Positions 35,977 through 44,898 of a DNA stretch of 64,000 bases are shown piece by piece. This stretch comes from Rossellomorea aquimaris TF-12 (GTDB taxonomy: Bacteria; Bacillota; Bacilli; Bacillales; Bacillaceae_B). The position numbers and the translations under genes were made by a program. The DNA lies in NCBI RefSeq assembly GCF_001648555.1, contig NZ_LQXM01000023.1:1-64000 (forward strand). Direction: 5' to 3'. How positions within the stretch are numbered: position 1 is the first letter of the stretch; the number at the start of each line of letters is the position of its first letter. The notes under the pieces were generated by a model. The model worked only from the letters and a program-made list of their open reading frames with translations, was not told the origin of the DNA and made no database searches.

Positions 35977-36693
35977 ATTCTCTGCATGAACAGGCACCCG
36001 TCCAGTTAAGGTAATGCGTTCAGGGGTAACCATACACGTCCTTCCGAAAAATTGAACACCTTTCTTAGCCGCTTTATCCATAGCGTTTGCAAATTCAGGG
36101 TCAATTTCAGGAGCTGAAGCAATGGCTTTTATATCCCCTCGTTGAGCGACAAACAACACGGCAGTTTGATAGCTTCCGTCTGCTTGAAGATTTGTCAGTT
36201 CTTCCACATGCCTTACACCTCTTGCCGTCACAGCATCAGGAAATTTACCTATATCGTTTTTAACCATGGTCACACTTTTTACTTCTAATAATAATTTCTG
36301 TTCATTTTGTTTGTGTTGAAGCAGGAAGTCAAAACGGGAATGTCCCACTTTGTATTCTGGCTTTACTAATTGCCAGTCCTTGAATTCCTCTAACTCATCA
36401 TTTTGTAAAGCGTTTAGTATTAGCCGGTTCGGTAACTGAGTGTTTAAGGAAACATACAATTTGAGTTCAGAGGCATGAACCATCACAGCTGACCACTTGG
36501 TTGCACGTTTTGGGTCCTTTGATTCTTGAAGCCATATACGGCAGCCAGATATCAATAAATCCTTTAGTCTCCCTGGATCAGGTAAATGCACCTTTTCTCT
36601 TTCACCTGAAGGAAGCTCGCAGATTAAGACAAATCGATTTAACCGTTCTATGAAGATTCCCTCTACAAGGGGCTCTTGAAAATATATCTCCAC
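35962..36693 (-). CDS. sfsA: SfsA family protein (DNA-binding / nuclease-fold)
   Basis: 243 aa, the usual SfsA length. Motifs: the N-terminal FIERLNRFVLIC, HLPDPGRLKDLL, the PD-(D/E)xK-like segment RFDFLLQH ... LLLEVKSVTMV, FPDAVTARGVRHVEEL and FVAQRGD. SfsA was described in E. coli as a sugar fermentation stimulation protein that binds DNA; the fold indicates a nuclease-like core. Its role in Bacillus is unproven. Confidence 0.93.
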   Translation of the reverse strand: MEIYFQEPLVEGIFIERLNRFVLICELPSGEREKVHLPDPGRLKDLLISGCRIWLQESKDPKRATKWSAVMVHASELKLYVSLNTQLPNRLILNALQNDELEEFKDWQLVKPEYKVGHSRFDFLLQHKQNEQKLLLEVKSVTMVKNDIGKFPDAVTARGVRHVEELTNLQADGSYQTAVLFVAQRGDIKAIASAPEIDPEFANAMDKAAKKGVQFFGRTCMVTPERITLTGRVPVHAENKKKD

Positions 36694-36717
36694 CTTTTAT
36701 CACGCTCCTGCTGGTTA

Positions 36718-37491
36718 TTATCGTAGGAAGGCAGACCAAGATTTTGTTTTACGGTCGTAGGACAATAGTCCATTTGCTGGTGATTTTCGTATTTGCTTGT
36801 AATCCTCCACCATCTCATCCATATTAAAATAATCTCCTATGACCCAAATAGGGATTTCTAGTTTCCCTCTACTAAGTATGGCTTTTTCTAATGAAATGAC
36901 CATGCCTTCTTTTATTTTTTCCTTAAAGGAATAGATGACATCCTTGCCGATACTAGGGAACGATTTTTCTTTTTTTAATCCGAACAGGCTCTTTCCACTT
37001 TTAAGAGAGCCGATTTTAGAAGAAACCGTTGAACCTAGCATATAATAGAAGTCTTCGAAATCCCTATAATAAATTTTGTTAAACCACCCATCATCATGGG
37101 AAAGGTACGCATAGCGATTATTTAACTTCGAATAAAACGGAGGGGTTAAAGGTTCCTTTACATGGCCCATATAAAGAAGCTCAGCGATCTCTTGTCCATT
37201 TAGTTCGTTGACTCCAACTTCTTCTTCAAAGTCAATCCAACAGAAATCACCATAGTTCTGTACTCCATCATTCATGATGTTCTTCATTTCTTCTTGCTCA
37301 ACATATTCCAGATGCGTATGTATATTAAATGCTCCATGTTCATACTGATGCTTAATCAAAAGTAAGTTCTTCAATGGGTCAGGTGAATGTTCAGCAAACT
37401 CATTAAAGCTTATACCATAAGATACAACGTACTGACGATCTTTATTTTTGTGAACATAGATTAAATCTTTAACTTGATTGATTGCCTTCAA
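36718..37491 (-). CDS. Conserved hypothetical protein, 257 aa
   Basis: 257 aa, soluble, with no signal peptide or membrane helix. It is rich in aromatic and acidic residues (NYGDFCWIDFEEEVGVNEL and YYRDFEDFYYML). I do not recognise a characterised domain. GGAGGG precedes the ATG. It lies 24 bp upstream of sfsA on the same strand and is probably cotranscribed with it. A Bacillus-wide family of unknown function is likely. Confidence 0.75.
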   Translation of the reverse strand: MKAINQVKDLIYVHKNKDRQYVVSYGISFNEFAEHSPDPLKNLLLIKHQYEHGAFNIHTHLEYVEQEEMKNIMNDGVQNYGDFCWIDFEEEVGVNELNGQEIAELLYMGHVKEPLTPPFYSKLNNRYAYLSHDDGWFNKIYYRDFEDFYYMLGSTVSSKIGSLKSGKSLFGLKKEKSFPSIGKDVIYSFKEKIKEGMVISLEKAILSRGKLEIPIWVIGDYFNMDEMVEDYKQIRKSPANGLLSYDRKTKSWSAFLR

Positions 37492-37803
37492 AACATTCCC
37501 TCCATCTGATTATCACGATGCCTGATTAGTATTTCTATTTTATCATTGAAATGGTGAAATCGTTCTTTTCTATTTCATTTCAAAATGATGACAAAAGTCG
37601 CAGGGAATTGTCGAAAATAGTAATATAGTATGCGAATGTCAATCAAATCATTACCTTATTACGAAAAACCTTAAATAACAGACATATTGGACTGTTTTTC
37701 ACATACTTTATTATAAAATAGGCTACTTTTATAGGTTTGACGACTTCACCCTTTATTCATATAATGATTTTAACTTTAGTAGAATCGAATTTTTCTATTT
37801 TAG

Positions 37804-37870
37804 ATTAGATTAAATCTAATTTTTTACAACCGTAGGAGGTGACTCCTTACCCGTTTTTCGCGGGATAAGG
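37804..37870 (+). promoter_or_regulatory. Structured leader of the CNNM-type transporter gene
   Basis: The 386-bp gap 37492-37877 has no ORF. Two hairpins lie near its end: ATTAGA / TCTAAT followed by TTTTT (37804-37825), a weak terminator-like structure, and a 9-bp stem with one bulge pairing CCTTACCCG (37845-37853) with CGGGATAAGG (37861-37870). The second hairpin buries the AAGGA that serves the TTG start at 37878. This suggests control at the level of translation. No known riboswitch class was recognised. Confidence 0.5.
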
Positions 37871-37877
37871 AAACTAT

Positions 37878-39233
37878 TTGGACATATTTAGTTTGGTGCT
37901 TGTCGCAGTTCTGATTGGTTTAACAGCTTTTTTCGTTGCTTCTGAGTTTGCCATAGTGAAAGTGAGAAAATCACGCATTGAGCAACTAGTTGAGGAAGGG
38001 AATGGAAATGCATTAGCTGCCAAGAAGGTCATTACGAGCTTAGATGAGTACCTTTCAGCATGCCAGCTTGGAATTACTGTAACGGCGTTAGGTCTTGGAT
38101 GGGTAGGAGAACCCGCTATCGCAAAGGTGATACAGAATCTTTTAGGTAACGTTCAAATCTCTGATTCAGTTACTCATGGAATTTCGGTTGGTGTAGCCTT
38201 TACCGTTATAACTTTTTTACATGTGGTCATAGGAGAACTAGCACCAAAAACACTGGCGATTCAAAAAGCTGAGACGATTACACTATTATTTTCACGACCA
38301 TTAATACTCTTCTATCGTGTCATGTACCCTTTTATTTGGACATTAAACGGTTCAGCACAGATTGTCTCAAGGCTTTTAGGTGGAAGATCAGCCTCTGAGC
38401 ATGAAGGAGCTCATTCAGAAGAAGAGCTGAGAATGATTGTTTCAGAAAGCTATAAAAGCGGTGAAATCAATCAATCTGAATTCAAATACGTAAATAAGAT
38501 CTTTGAATTTAACGAACGAATGGCAAAAGAGATTATGGTGCCCCGAACGGAAATCGTCTCTTTATCCGCAGATGATCAGATGAATACTCTTTTGGATACT
38601 GTTCAAGAGGAGAAATTCACCCGTTATCCCATCATTGATGGGGACAAAGACCATATTATTGGGTTTATCAATGTGAAGGAAGTATTTACTGACCTCCTTC
38701 ATAAAGAAACATCGACTAAATCTCTTTCTGCTTATGTGCGCCCGGTTATACAGGTTATTGAGACGATCCCCATCCACATATTACTTCTTAAAATGCAGAG
38801 AGAACGAACGTATATCGCGATTTTATTAGATGAATATGGTGGAACCTCCGGCCTTGTAACAATTGAAGATATAGTAGAAGAAATTGTCGGTGAAATTCGA
38901 GATGAATTTGATATAGATGAAACACCTCAAATACACAAACTAAAAGAAGATCATTTCATTCTGGATGGAAAGGTTTTAGTCAGTGAATTAAATACCCTTC
39001 TTGGGATTGAAATGAATGAAGAAGAGGTCGACACCCTTGGAGGATGGATCTTAACCCAAAACTACGAAGCTAAACAAGGAGATCTCATTACGTTTGCAGA
39101 TTACTCCTTTTATATAAAGCGTATGGAAGACCACCATATAAAAACAATTGAAGTCACCAAAAAGCAACCTATGAAAGCAGAAGTCATTGAGAAACTCCCA
39201 ATCATTCAAACGGACAAAGCACTTTCACAATAA
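37878..39233 (+). CDS. CNNM/CorC-type hemolysin family membrane transporter (putative Mg2+ exporter)
   Basis: 451 aa. Domains in order: DUF21/CNNM membrane domain with four hydrophobic segments (to about residue 170, including ACQLGITVTALGLGWVGEPA), a CBS pair (EIMVPRTEIVSLSADDQMN and VRPVIQVIETIPI) with DEYGGTSGLVTIEDIVEEIVGEI, and a C-terminal CorC_HlyC domain. B. subtilis YhdP (MpfA) of this family exports Mg2+. Which paralog this is cannot be told. It has a TTG start with AAGGA 6 nt upstream inside a predicted hairpin. Confidence 0.88.
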   Translation: MDIFSLVLVAVLIGLTAFFVASEFAIVKVRKSRIEQLVEEGNGNALAAKKVITSLDEYLSACQLGITVTALGLGWVGEPAIAKVIQNLLGNVQISDSVTHGISVGVAFTVITFLHVVIGELAPKTLAIQKAETITLLFSRPLILFYRVMYPFIWTLNGSAQIVSRLLGGRSASEHEGAHSEEELRMIVSESYKSGEINQSEFKYVNKIFEFNERMAKEIMVPRTEIVSLSADDQMNTLLDTVQEEKFTRYPIIDGDKDHIIGFINVKEVFTDLLHKETSTKSLSAYVRPVIQVIETIPIHILLLKMQRERTYIAILLDEYGGTSGLVTIEDIVEEIVGEIRDEFDIDETPQIHKLKEDHFILDGKVLVSELNTLLGIEMNEEEVDTLGGWILTQNYEAKQGDLITFADYSFYIKRMEDHHIKTIEVTKKQPMKAEVIEKLPIIQTDKALSQ

Positions 39234-39253
39234 TGTAATAAATGGATTTTTTT

Positions 39254-39293
39254 AAAAGCTGACTGCTAGAATCCCTTCTGCTGTCAGCTTTTT
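39254..39293 (+). terminator. Terminator of the CNNM-type gene
   Basis: Stem AAAAGCTGAC / GTCAGCTTTT with a T-run after it. Confidence 0.85.
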
Positions 39294-39406
39294 CTATGAA
39301 TACATAATCGACAAATGACAGGAAGTCTTTGTCACACAGTAGAAATTTTCAGCCTTTTCTATTAGACTAGGAATGTGAAATCTTTAGAAATTCAGGTGAA
39401 TAAATT

Positions 39407-40582
39407 ATGGAAACTCGCCAGCGATTTGCTGATAGGATTGATTGGGGACTAGCATTTTTATTAATGCTGTTTTTTATTGTAAGTGCCCTTGGAATAAGCA
39501 GTGCTCAAACGTCTAGTGTTTATGGAACCAATTTCGTTATTCGCCAAGCCTTTTGGTATGTAGTAGGCGGCATCATTATTGGTGGATCTCTATTCTTTGA
39601 TCCGGATCAATATAAACGACTTGCGTGGTATGTATACGGCTTTGGGATATTCCTGCTTCTTGCTCTCTTAGTAGCGCCCGAAAGTATAGTTCCCGAACGA
39701 AACGGAGCTCACAGTTGGTTCGTTTTAGGACCATTAGGTGCCCTCCAACCTTCAGAATTTATGAAAACATTTTTAATTTTGGCTCTTGCAAGGATTATTA
39801 CGAATCATCATGAGCTTAACCCAAAGAAAACCCTGCAAACAGATTTTCAGCTTTTATTGAAAATTGGCGCAGCTACCTTCGTGCCTTTAGCTTTTATTAT
39901 GCAGCAGCCTGACTTAGGAACTTCTCTAGTTATTTTAGCGATTATGACAGGGATCATTCTAGTCTCTGGAATCACTTGGAAATTAATTGTTCCTATTTAC
40001 GCTTCAATCACCGTCATTGGAGGGATCATCTTCTCTTTAGTGATTTGGGCACCGGAACTATTAGAGAAGTATTTAAAGGTTCAGCCTTATCAATTCGGTC
40101 GTATTTATGCATGGTTAGACCCTTATAACTATTCTAAGTTAGAAGGCTTTCACTTAATTAATTCCTTAAATGCCATTGGCTCTGGACAGATTTTCGGAAA
40201 AGGGTATAGTGACGCAGAAGTTTATATCCCCGAAAACCACACTGACTTTATCTTTAGTGTGATTGGTGAAGAATATGGATTTATCGGAGCTAGTGTTGTA
40301 ATCAGTCTGTTCTTCCTGTTAATCTACCACTTAACCAAAACGGCATTAGACACGAAAGAACCGTTCAATGCCTATGTTTGTGCAGGAATCATTAGCATGA
40401 TTACTTTCCATGTGTTCCAAAATATCGGCATGACAATTCAGTTATTACCAATCACAGGAATTCCCCTTCCTTTTATTAGTTACGGAGGAAGCTCCCTCAT
40501 GGGGAATATGCTTGCCCTTGGAATTGTTTTCAGTATGCGTTTTTACCATAAAACGTATATGTTTTCTTCAGAAGATTCATAA
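39407..40582 (+). CDS. rodA: SEDS-family peptidoglycan polymerase, RodA/FtsW/SpoVE type
   Basis: 391 aa with about ten membrane helices. SEDS motifs: LGPLGALQPSEFMK, QQPDLGTSLV, RIYAWLDPYNY, ENHTDFIFSVIGEEYGFIG and the C-terminal ITGIPLPFISYGGSSLMGNM. The E. coli-type catalytic aspartate region is in EGFHLINSLNAIGSGQ. It polymerises lipid II glycans for lateral wall growth. RodA is the best match by motif context, but Bacillus has several SEDS paralogs and no partner PBP gene is adjacent. Confidence 0.85.
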   Translation: METRQRFADRIDWGLAFLLMLFFIVSALGISSAQTSSVYGTNFVIRQAFWYVVGGIIIGGSLFFDPDQYKRLAWYVYGFGIFLLLALLVAPESIVPERNGAHSWFVLGPLGALQPSEFMKTFLILALARIITNHHELNPKKTLQTDFQLLLKIGAATFVPLAFIMQQPDLGTSLVILAIMTGIILVSGITWKLIVPIYASITVIGGIIFSLVIWAPELLEKYLKVQPYQFGRIYAWLDPYNYSKLEGFHLINSLNAIGSGQIFGKGYSDAEVYIPENHTDFIFSVIGEEYGFIGASVVISLFFLLIYHLTKTALDTKEPFNAYVCAGIISMITFHVFQNIGMTIQLLPITGIPLPFISYGGSSLMGNMLALGIVFSMRFYHKTYMFSSEDS

Positions 40583-40641
40583 AAAGTGTTGTATTTATCT
40601 CCAAAATGTGTAAAATATTATCTAATCTAATATACACATTC

Positions 40642-40860
40642 AATGATGAAGAGAGTAATTCTGACGGGACACAAACATAAGCGAGCCGGGGATGGTGGAA
40701 GCCTGGTGTGAAACTCGGAATGAAGCGCACTTCTGAGAAGTCTTTCTTGAATTCAGTAGAGAAGGACCGGATATTCCGTTATACAATGAGCGCCCCTAGG
40801 GGAATAAGAGTGGTACCGCGAGCTAAACTCGTCTCTATTTAAATAGAGACGAGTTTTTTT
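40642..40860 (+). promoter_or_regulatory. T-box leader controlling argS
   Basis: The leader has the stem I start GATGAAGAGAGTAA, a probable CGC (arginine) specifier at 40726-40728 within GAAGCGCAC, the T-box AGAGTGGTACCGCG at about 40806-40820 and a 16-bp terminator hairpin at 40825-40860 ending in T7. Uncharged tRNA-Arg should pair with the specifier and the TGGT bulge and favour the antiterminator. It sits 45 bp upstream of argS, which agrees with the specifier reading. Confidence 0.93.
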
Positions 40861-40905
40861 ATTTGTCTTAGAGTATAGTTCTTCTAATTTTCCGGAGGTG
40901 TTAAT

Positions 40906-42594
40906 GTGGATTTGAAATTAATTTTAACGGATGTATTAAAGTCACAGGTGTTGCATTCTATGTCGAGTGAAGAAATATATGCAATGATTGAAACCCCAAA
41001 ATTTTCTCATCTTGGAGATTTAGCGTTCCCTTGCTTTCAGCTTGCAAAACATATGAAAAAAGCTCCTCCACTCATCGCTAAGGAGGTTGCCGAAACCTTG
41101 CATTCCTCTTATTTTTCTAAAGTTGAAGCCGTTGGACCGTATGTAAATATTAAGTTTAATTCCGAAACAACAGGAAAAGAAATCATTTCAGAGCTCTTAA
41201 GCAATGGGAAGCAATTCGGTACTCATACGTTTGGACGAGACAAAACGATTGTATTAGATATGTCCTCCCCTAATATTGCAAAGCCTTTTTCTATGGGGCA
41301 TCTACGCTCCACAGTAATTGGTAATTCCCTTGCTACTATTGCAGAAAAATGTGGTTTCACTTCTGTAAAGATCAATTACATTGGTGACTGGGGCACACAG
41401 TTTGGAAAATTGATCGTCGCTTATAAAAAATGGGGGGATCCTCAAAAGGTCAAGGAAAATCCAATCGGAGAACTATTTACTCTTTATAAGAAATTTCATC
41501 ATGAGGCTGAGGAAGATCCTTCACTTGAAGAAGAAGGCAGAAAATCCTTTAAGCTTCTTGAAGATGGTGATGAAGAAATAACTGCCCTTTGGAAGTGGTT
41601 TAAAGATGAATCTCTTAAGGCTTTCAAAGACATCTATGCTTTATTAGGCATTGAATTTGATTCCTATAACGGTGAGGCTTTCTTTAATGACAAGATGGAG
41701 GAAATCGTCGAGTTACTCCAAGCACAACAACTTCTTGAAACTTCTCAAGGAGCAAAGGTTGTGAGAATAGAAGATGAAAACATTCCTCCTTGTCTGATAA
41801 AAAAATCGGACGGAGCCACTCTATATGCAACTAGAGACTTGGCAGCAGCACTCTATCGCCAACGTGAATACTCCTTTGATGAAGCTCTTTACGTAGTAGG
41901 ACACGAGCAAACCATTCATTTTAAACAAGTAAAAAAGGTGTTAGAAAAACTCGGATATAACTGGGCTGAGCATATGAAGCACATTCCATTTGGTCTCTAC
42001 TTAAAAGAAGGCAAGAAAATGTCCACGCGAAAAGGACGGGTAATATTACTCCAAGACGTTCTTAAAGAAGCTATTGACATGGCAGAAGAAAACATCAAAT
42101 TAAAGAACCCTAACCTTAAAGATGCTAAAAAAGTAGCCAAAGATGTTGGGGTTGGGGCCATTATCTTTCATGATTTAAAAAGTGACCGATTGAATGATAT
42201 CGAGTTTTCATTAGAAAATATGCTTACTTTTGAAGGAGAAACTGGTCCCTATGTCCAGTACACCTATGCTAGAACTCAATCCCTATTAAGAAAAGCAGGC
42301 GTTTCAACACCTTTTACCTTCGACGGTTTAGACGATGCTGCTAGTTGGGAAGTAATAAAGCAACTACGATTATTTCCGGAAATCGTAGAGAAGGCATGGA
42401 AGAATTACGCTCCTTCTATTATAGCGAAATACTTAGTAGATACTGCACAAAGCTTTAACAGCTACTATGGTAAGACAAAGATCATCTCCCAAGATGCCAG
42501 TCTTCCTTCTCGACTAGCCCTCGTTCATGCAGTGGCCAGTGTTCTTTCAGAAGGCTTAGGTTTACTAGGAATGAACACTCCATCAGAAATGTAG
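40906..42594 (+). CDS. argS: Arginyl-tRNA synthetase
   Basis: 562 aa class I synthetase. The HIGH-type motif is PFSMGHLRSTVIG, the KMSKS-type loop is KKMSTRKGRV, and the C-terminal DALR anticodon-binding domain includes TGPYVQYTYARTQSLLRK. GTG start with GGAGGTG 5 nt upstream. It is preceded by an arginine-type T-box. Bacillus genomes often carry an argS elsewhere, so this could be a second, T-box-regulated copy; the window cannot tell. Confidence 0.96.
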   Translation: MDLKLILTDVLKSQVLHSMSSEEIYAMIETPKFSHLGDLAFPCFQLAKHMKKAPPLIAKEVAETLHSSYFSKVEAVGPYVNIKFNSETTGKEIISELLSNGKQFGTHTFGRDKTIVLDMSSPNIAKPFSMGHLRSTVIGNSLATIAEKCGFTSVKINYIGDWGTQFGKLIVAYKKWGDPQKVKENPIGELFTLYKKFHHEAEEDPSLEEEGRKSFKLLEDGDEEITALWKWFKDESLKAFKDIYALLGIEFDSYNGEAFFNDKMEEIVELLQAQQLLETSQGAKVVRIEDENIPPCLIKKSDGATLYATRDLAAALYRQREYSFDEALYVVGHEQTIHFKQVKKVLEKLGYNWAEHMKHIPFGLYLKEGKKMSTRKGRVILLQDVLKEAIDMAEENIKLKNPNLKDAKKVAKDVGVGAIIFHDLKSDRLNDIEFSLENMLTFEGETGPYVQYTYARTQSLLRKAGVSTPFTFDGLDDAASWEVIKQLRLFPEIVEKAWKNYAPSIIAKYLVDTAQSFNSYYGKTKIISQDASLPSRLALVHAVASVLSEGLGLLGMNTPSEM

Positions 42595-42649
42595 AATGCT
42601 GTCACTATTTCCCGAGAAATAGATTATTGTGTTTTATGATATCTAACCT

Positions 42650-42680
42650 AACGAATCCCGACACGTCGGGATTCGTTATT
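42650..42680 (+). terminator. Terminator of argS
   Basis: A 13-bp stem AACGAATCCCGAC / GTCGGGATTCGTT with a very tight loop, then ATTGTTCTTT. Confidence 0.85.
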
Positions 42681-42805
42681 GTTCTTTGTAAGAATGACTT
42701 ACTTTAAGGATATTTCATGACGCTAGAAGTGAAAAGTGATATACTTTTTTATGTTCTATAAAATTTGAAAATGACGCTTTACTTATAAAGGAGATTACTA
42801 TAATT

Positions 42806-43387
42806 ATGTCTGAACTACTACATACTTTCGAAGCGTGGTTACTGGATTATGGTGTTTTGGGTCTAATCATCGTTTCTTTCGCAGATTCATCATTTTTCCC
42901 TATCCCACCGGATGTTTTACTGATTCCCCTTTCTATTGCGAATCCTGAGAATGCATTATATTATGCTCTTTATACAACAATCGCTTCCGTTATTGGAGCA
43001 TTATTAGGTTGGTTCATTGGAAAGAAACTCGGTCGCCCGATTCTTGTATACCTCTTCTCTGAGAAGAGAATTCAAAAAGTAGAAGAATACTTTACGAAAT
43101 ATGGAGCCATGGCCCTGTTAGTCGCTGGTCTTACTCCAGTCCCATATAAAATCTTCACTATTTTCGCAGGTGTTTCGGGAGTGAAAATAAGAGTCCTCGT
43201 CATCTGGTCAATTATTGGGAGAGGAATTCGTTTCTTCCTAGAAGGAGCGCTTATTTTAGCTTTAGGTGCAAAGGCAAAGCCGTTTATTGAAGAGAACTTC
43301 ACAATGCTTACTCTTGCAGCAGGCGGAGTTTTGATCTTGATTTATATTATTTATTTAATAATAAAAAAGAAAAAACAAACAGTATAA
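42806..43387 (+). CDS. DedA/YqaA family VTT-domain membrane protein
   Basis: 193 aa with four to five membrane segments. VTT features: FADSSFFPIPPDVLLIPLSIA, GALLGWFIGKKLGRP and the re-entrant second half LLVAGLTPVPYKIFTIFAGVSG. The C-terminus is lysine-rich. This is the YqaA subgroup; DedA-superfamily members act in lipid carrier recycling or membrane homeostasis. AAGGAG lies upstream. It is monocistronic and shares a bidirectional terminator with the next gene. Confidence 0.9.
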   Translation: MSELLHTFEAWLLDYGVLGLIIVSFADSSFFPIPPDVLLIPLSIANPENALYYALYTTIASVIGALLGWFIGKKLGRPILVYLFSEKRIQKVEEYFTKYGAMALLVAGLTPVPYKIFTIFAGVSGVKIRVLVIWSIIGRGIRFFLEGALILALGAKAKPFIEENFTMLTLAAGGVLILIYIIYLIIKKKKQTV

Positions 43388-43426
43388 AAAAAGGTAGTGG
43401 ATTTTAAAAATCCACTACCTTTTTTA
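43387..43426. terminator. Bidirectional terminator between DedA-like and lipid kinase genes
   Basis: Stem AAGGTAGTGGATTTT / AAAATCCACTACCTT flanked by A and T runs. Confidence 0.92.
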
Positions 43427-44323
43427 TCCTTCTATTCCAACGATAAATCTAAGATGATGGTGTAATACTTTAAGGGATTGTTTATTCCCCTCGTATAGCT
43501 CTCCATCCATATCTATCTTCTCATTCTCACTTAATTCAATATCTACTTCTGATGCCTGAATATGAATGATGTCGTCGAATTCATCTCGAACATCCCCTGT
43601 ACTTTTAATAAAAAAGAATTCTTTTAGTAATGGAAAACCACTTTTCTTTACTAAGTAGATATCCAATAGTCCATCCTCCATATTAATACAGTCAGGTAAA
43701 GGATTGGTTGCAATCGAACAGCCATTTGCAACTAATACCATTACAACTTCTTCTTTAAGTACTTTATCTTTTGTTGTAATCGTTACATCAATAAAAGGAG
43801 ATTCTTGAATCGATTGAAAGGCACTAATATAATAGCTGAGTTTACCTAAAACACTTTTCGACCCGACATCTATATTATCGGCGGTTTTGGAAATCAGGCC
43901 CGTCCCCCAAAAATTACTAAAATAACGATCTCCAGCCTTAACGATATCAATATTTTTCTCAAGAGGAAGTTCCGTAATTAGACGTACAGCTTGTCTTATA
44001 TTCATAGGAATATGTAATGATCGAGCGAAATCATTGCAGGTTCCCCCTGGTAAAATAGCTACTAATGGACTGCTTTCTAAAGAAGATAAGCCATTGATCC
44101 CTTCATGGACAGTGCCATCTCCCCCCATGATAATCACAAGCTCATATTGATTACCCTTTTCCCTGCATATTTTTTCTGCGTCACCTTTTTCTTTCGTTTC
44201 ATGAATGGTTAGTGTGTGGCAAACTTCTAATAAAGGCGGCACTGCATCCTTTAACTGAACCTCAAGAGTCCCTTGACCTGCCTTTCCGTTGCACACTAAT
44301 AAGATCTCCGAGAATTTGGTCAT
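43424..44323 (-). CDS. Diacylglycerol/lipid kinase family protein (DgkB/YegS/BmrU-like)
   Basis: 299 aa. N-terminal kinase domain with LVCNGKAGQGTLE, the signature VIIMGGDGTVHEGINGL, and LPGGTCNDFARSL; C-terminal beta-sandwich with INMEDGLLDIYLV and KIDMDGE. It phosphorylates diacylglycerol or a related lipid at the membrane. BmrU is a closer guess than the essential DgkB, but reading alone does not settle it. AGGTGA lies before the ATG. Confidence 0.9.
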   Translation of the reverse strand: MTKFSEILLVCNGKAGQGTLEVQLKDAVPPLLEVCHTLTIHETKEKGDAEKICREKGNQYELVIIMGGDGTVHEGINGLSSLESSPLVAILPGGTCNDFARSLHIPMNIRQAVRLITELPLEKNIDIVKAGDRYFSNFWGTGLISKTADNIDVGSKSVLGKLSYYISAFQSIQESPFIDVTITTKDKVLKEEVVMVLVANGCSIATNPLPDCINMEDGLLDIYLVKKSGFPLLKEFFFIKSTGDVRDEFDDIIHIQASEVDIELSENEKIDMDGELYEGNKQSLKVLHHHLRFIVGIEG

Positions 44324-44381
44324 AGATCATCGTCACCTAACATTATATATTTACATGGATAAATAGCTTTTTTCTCTACAT

Positions 44382-44530
44382 AAAAAGAGGCTGATCCAAA
44401 ATAGTGAAGTGATCAACCTTAATTAATTTTGTCTTAAATGAGATTACTGCCAGATTGACATTTCTATGGGTTCACAAGTGACAAATAGCGATAACCTCTT
44501 CCCAATCAACTTTGGGTCAACCTCTTTTTT
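44382..44530. mobile_element. MITE-like element with imperfect terminal inverted repeats
   Basis: The left end AAAAAGAGGCTGATCCAAA (44382-44400) and the right end TTTGGGTCAACCTCTTTTTT (44511-44530) are complementary with two to three mismatches. The 149-bp interval holds no ORF. The right end reaches the stop codon of the minus-strand hypothetical gene at 44529 and may act as its terminator. Confidence 0.6.
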
Positions 44531-44816
44531 AGGCTGTGTTTGAGTCTTCTTTTGGAGAATGATGAAGGACTGAACGATGAGCAACTCCAAGTCTCCCTTT
44601 TATATAGCTTTGGGGGTCATATGGAATAGAGTTATGCTGCATCCGCTGAATTTCTACCTCTGTAAACATAGCCAGAGCACGACAAACTTGATCCAAAGCA
44701 ACACTTAAGCTTTTAGAATCAGAAGGTTGATTCCTGCTCATGCATCTGTATGAGATTTCATCTGCTTTTTTACGAATTTCCTGCAGTGCTTGTAAATCAA
44801 ACATCATTCTCTCCAT
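44529..44816 (-). CDS. Hypothetical protein, 95 aa
   Basis: 95 aa, soluble, largely helical (LQALQEIRKKADEISYRCM and ALDQVCRALAMFTEVEIQRM), with a polar tail. GGAGGG lies 7 nt before the ATG, which supports translation. I do not recognise the family. The stop codon overlaps the right end of the MITE-like repeat, so the last residues may have been altered by its insertion. Confidence 0.65.
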   Translation of the reverse strand: MERMMFDLQALQEIRKKADEISYRCMSRNQPSDSKSLSVALDQVCRALAMFTEVEIQRMQHNSIPYDPQSYIKGRLGVAHRSVLHHSPKEDSNTA

Positions 44817-44898
44817 ACCTTTCCCTCCTCTTCACTACTACTTAATATATCAAAAGAGTAAAGGGAATATGTCTGTTCAACCTTTAGATTTAATATGT

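Noticed and set aside
36718-37491. Named domain for the 257-aa protein upstream of sfsA
   Set aside because: Several family names came to mind but no motif in the sequence supports any of them, so it is left as hypothetical.
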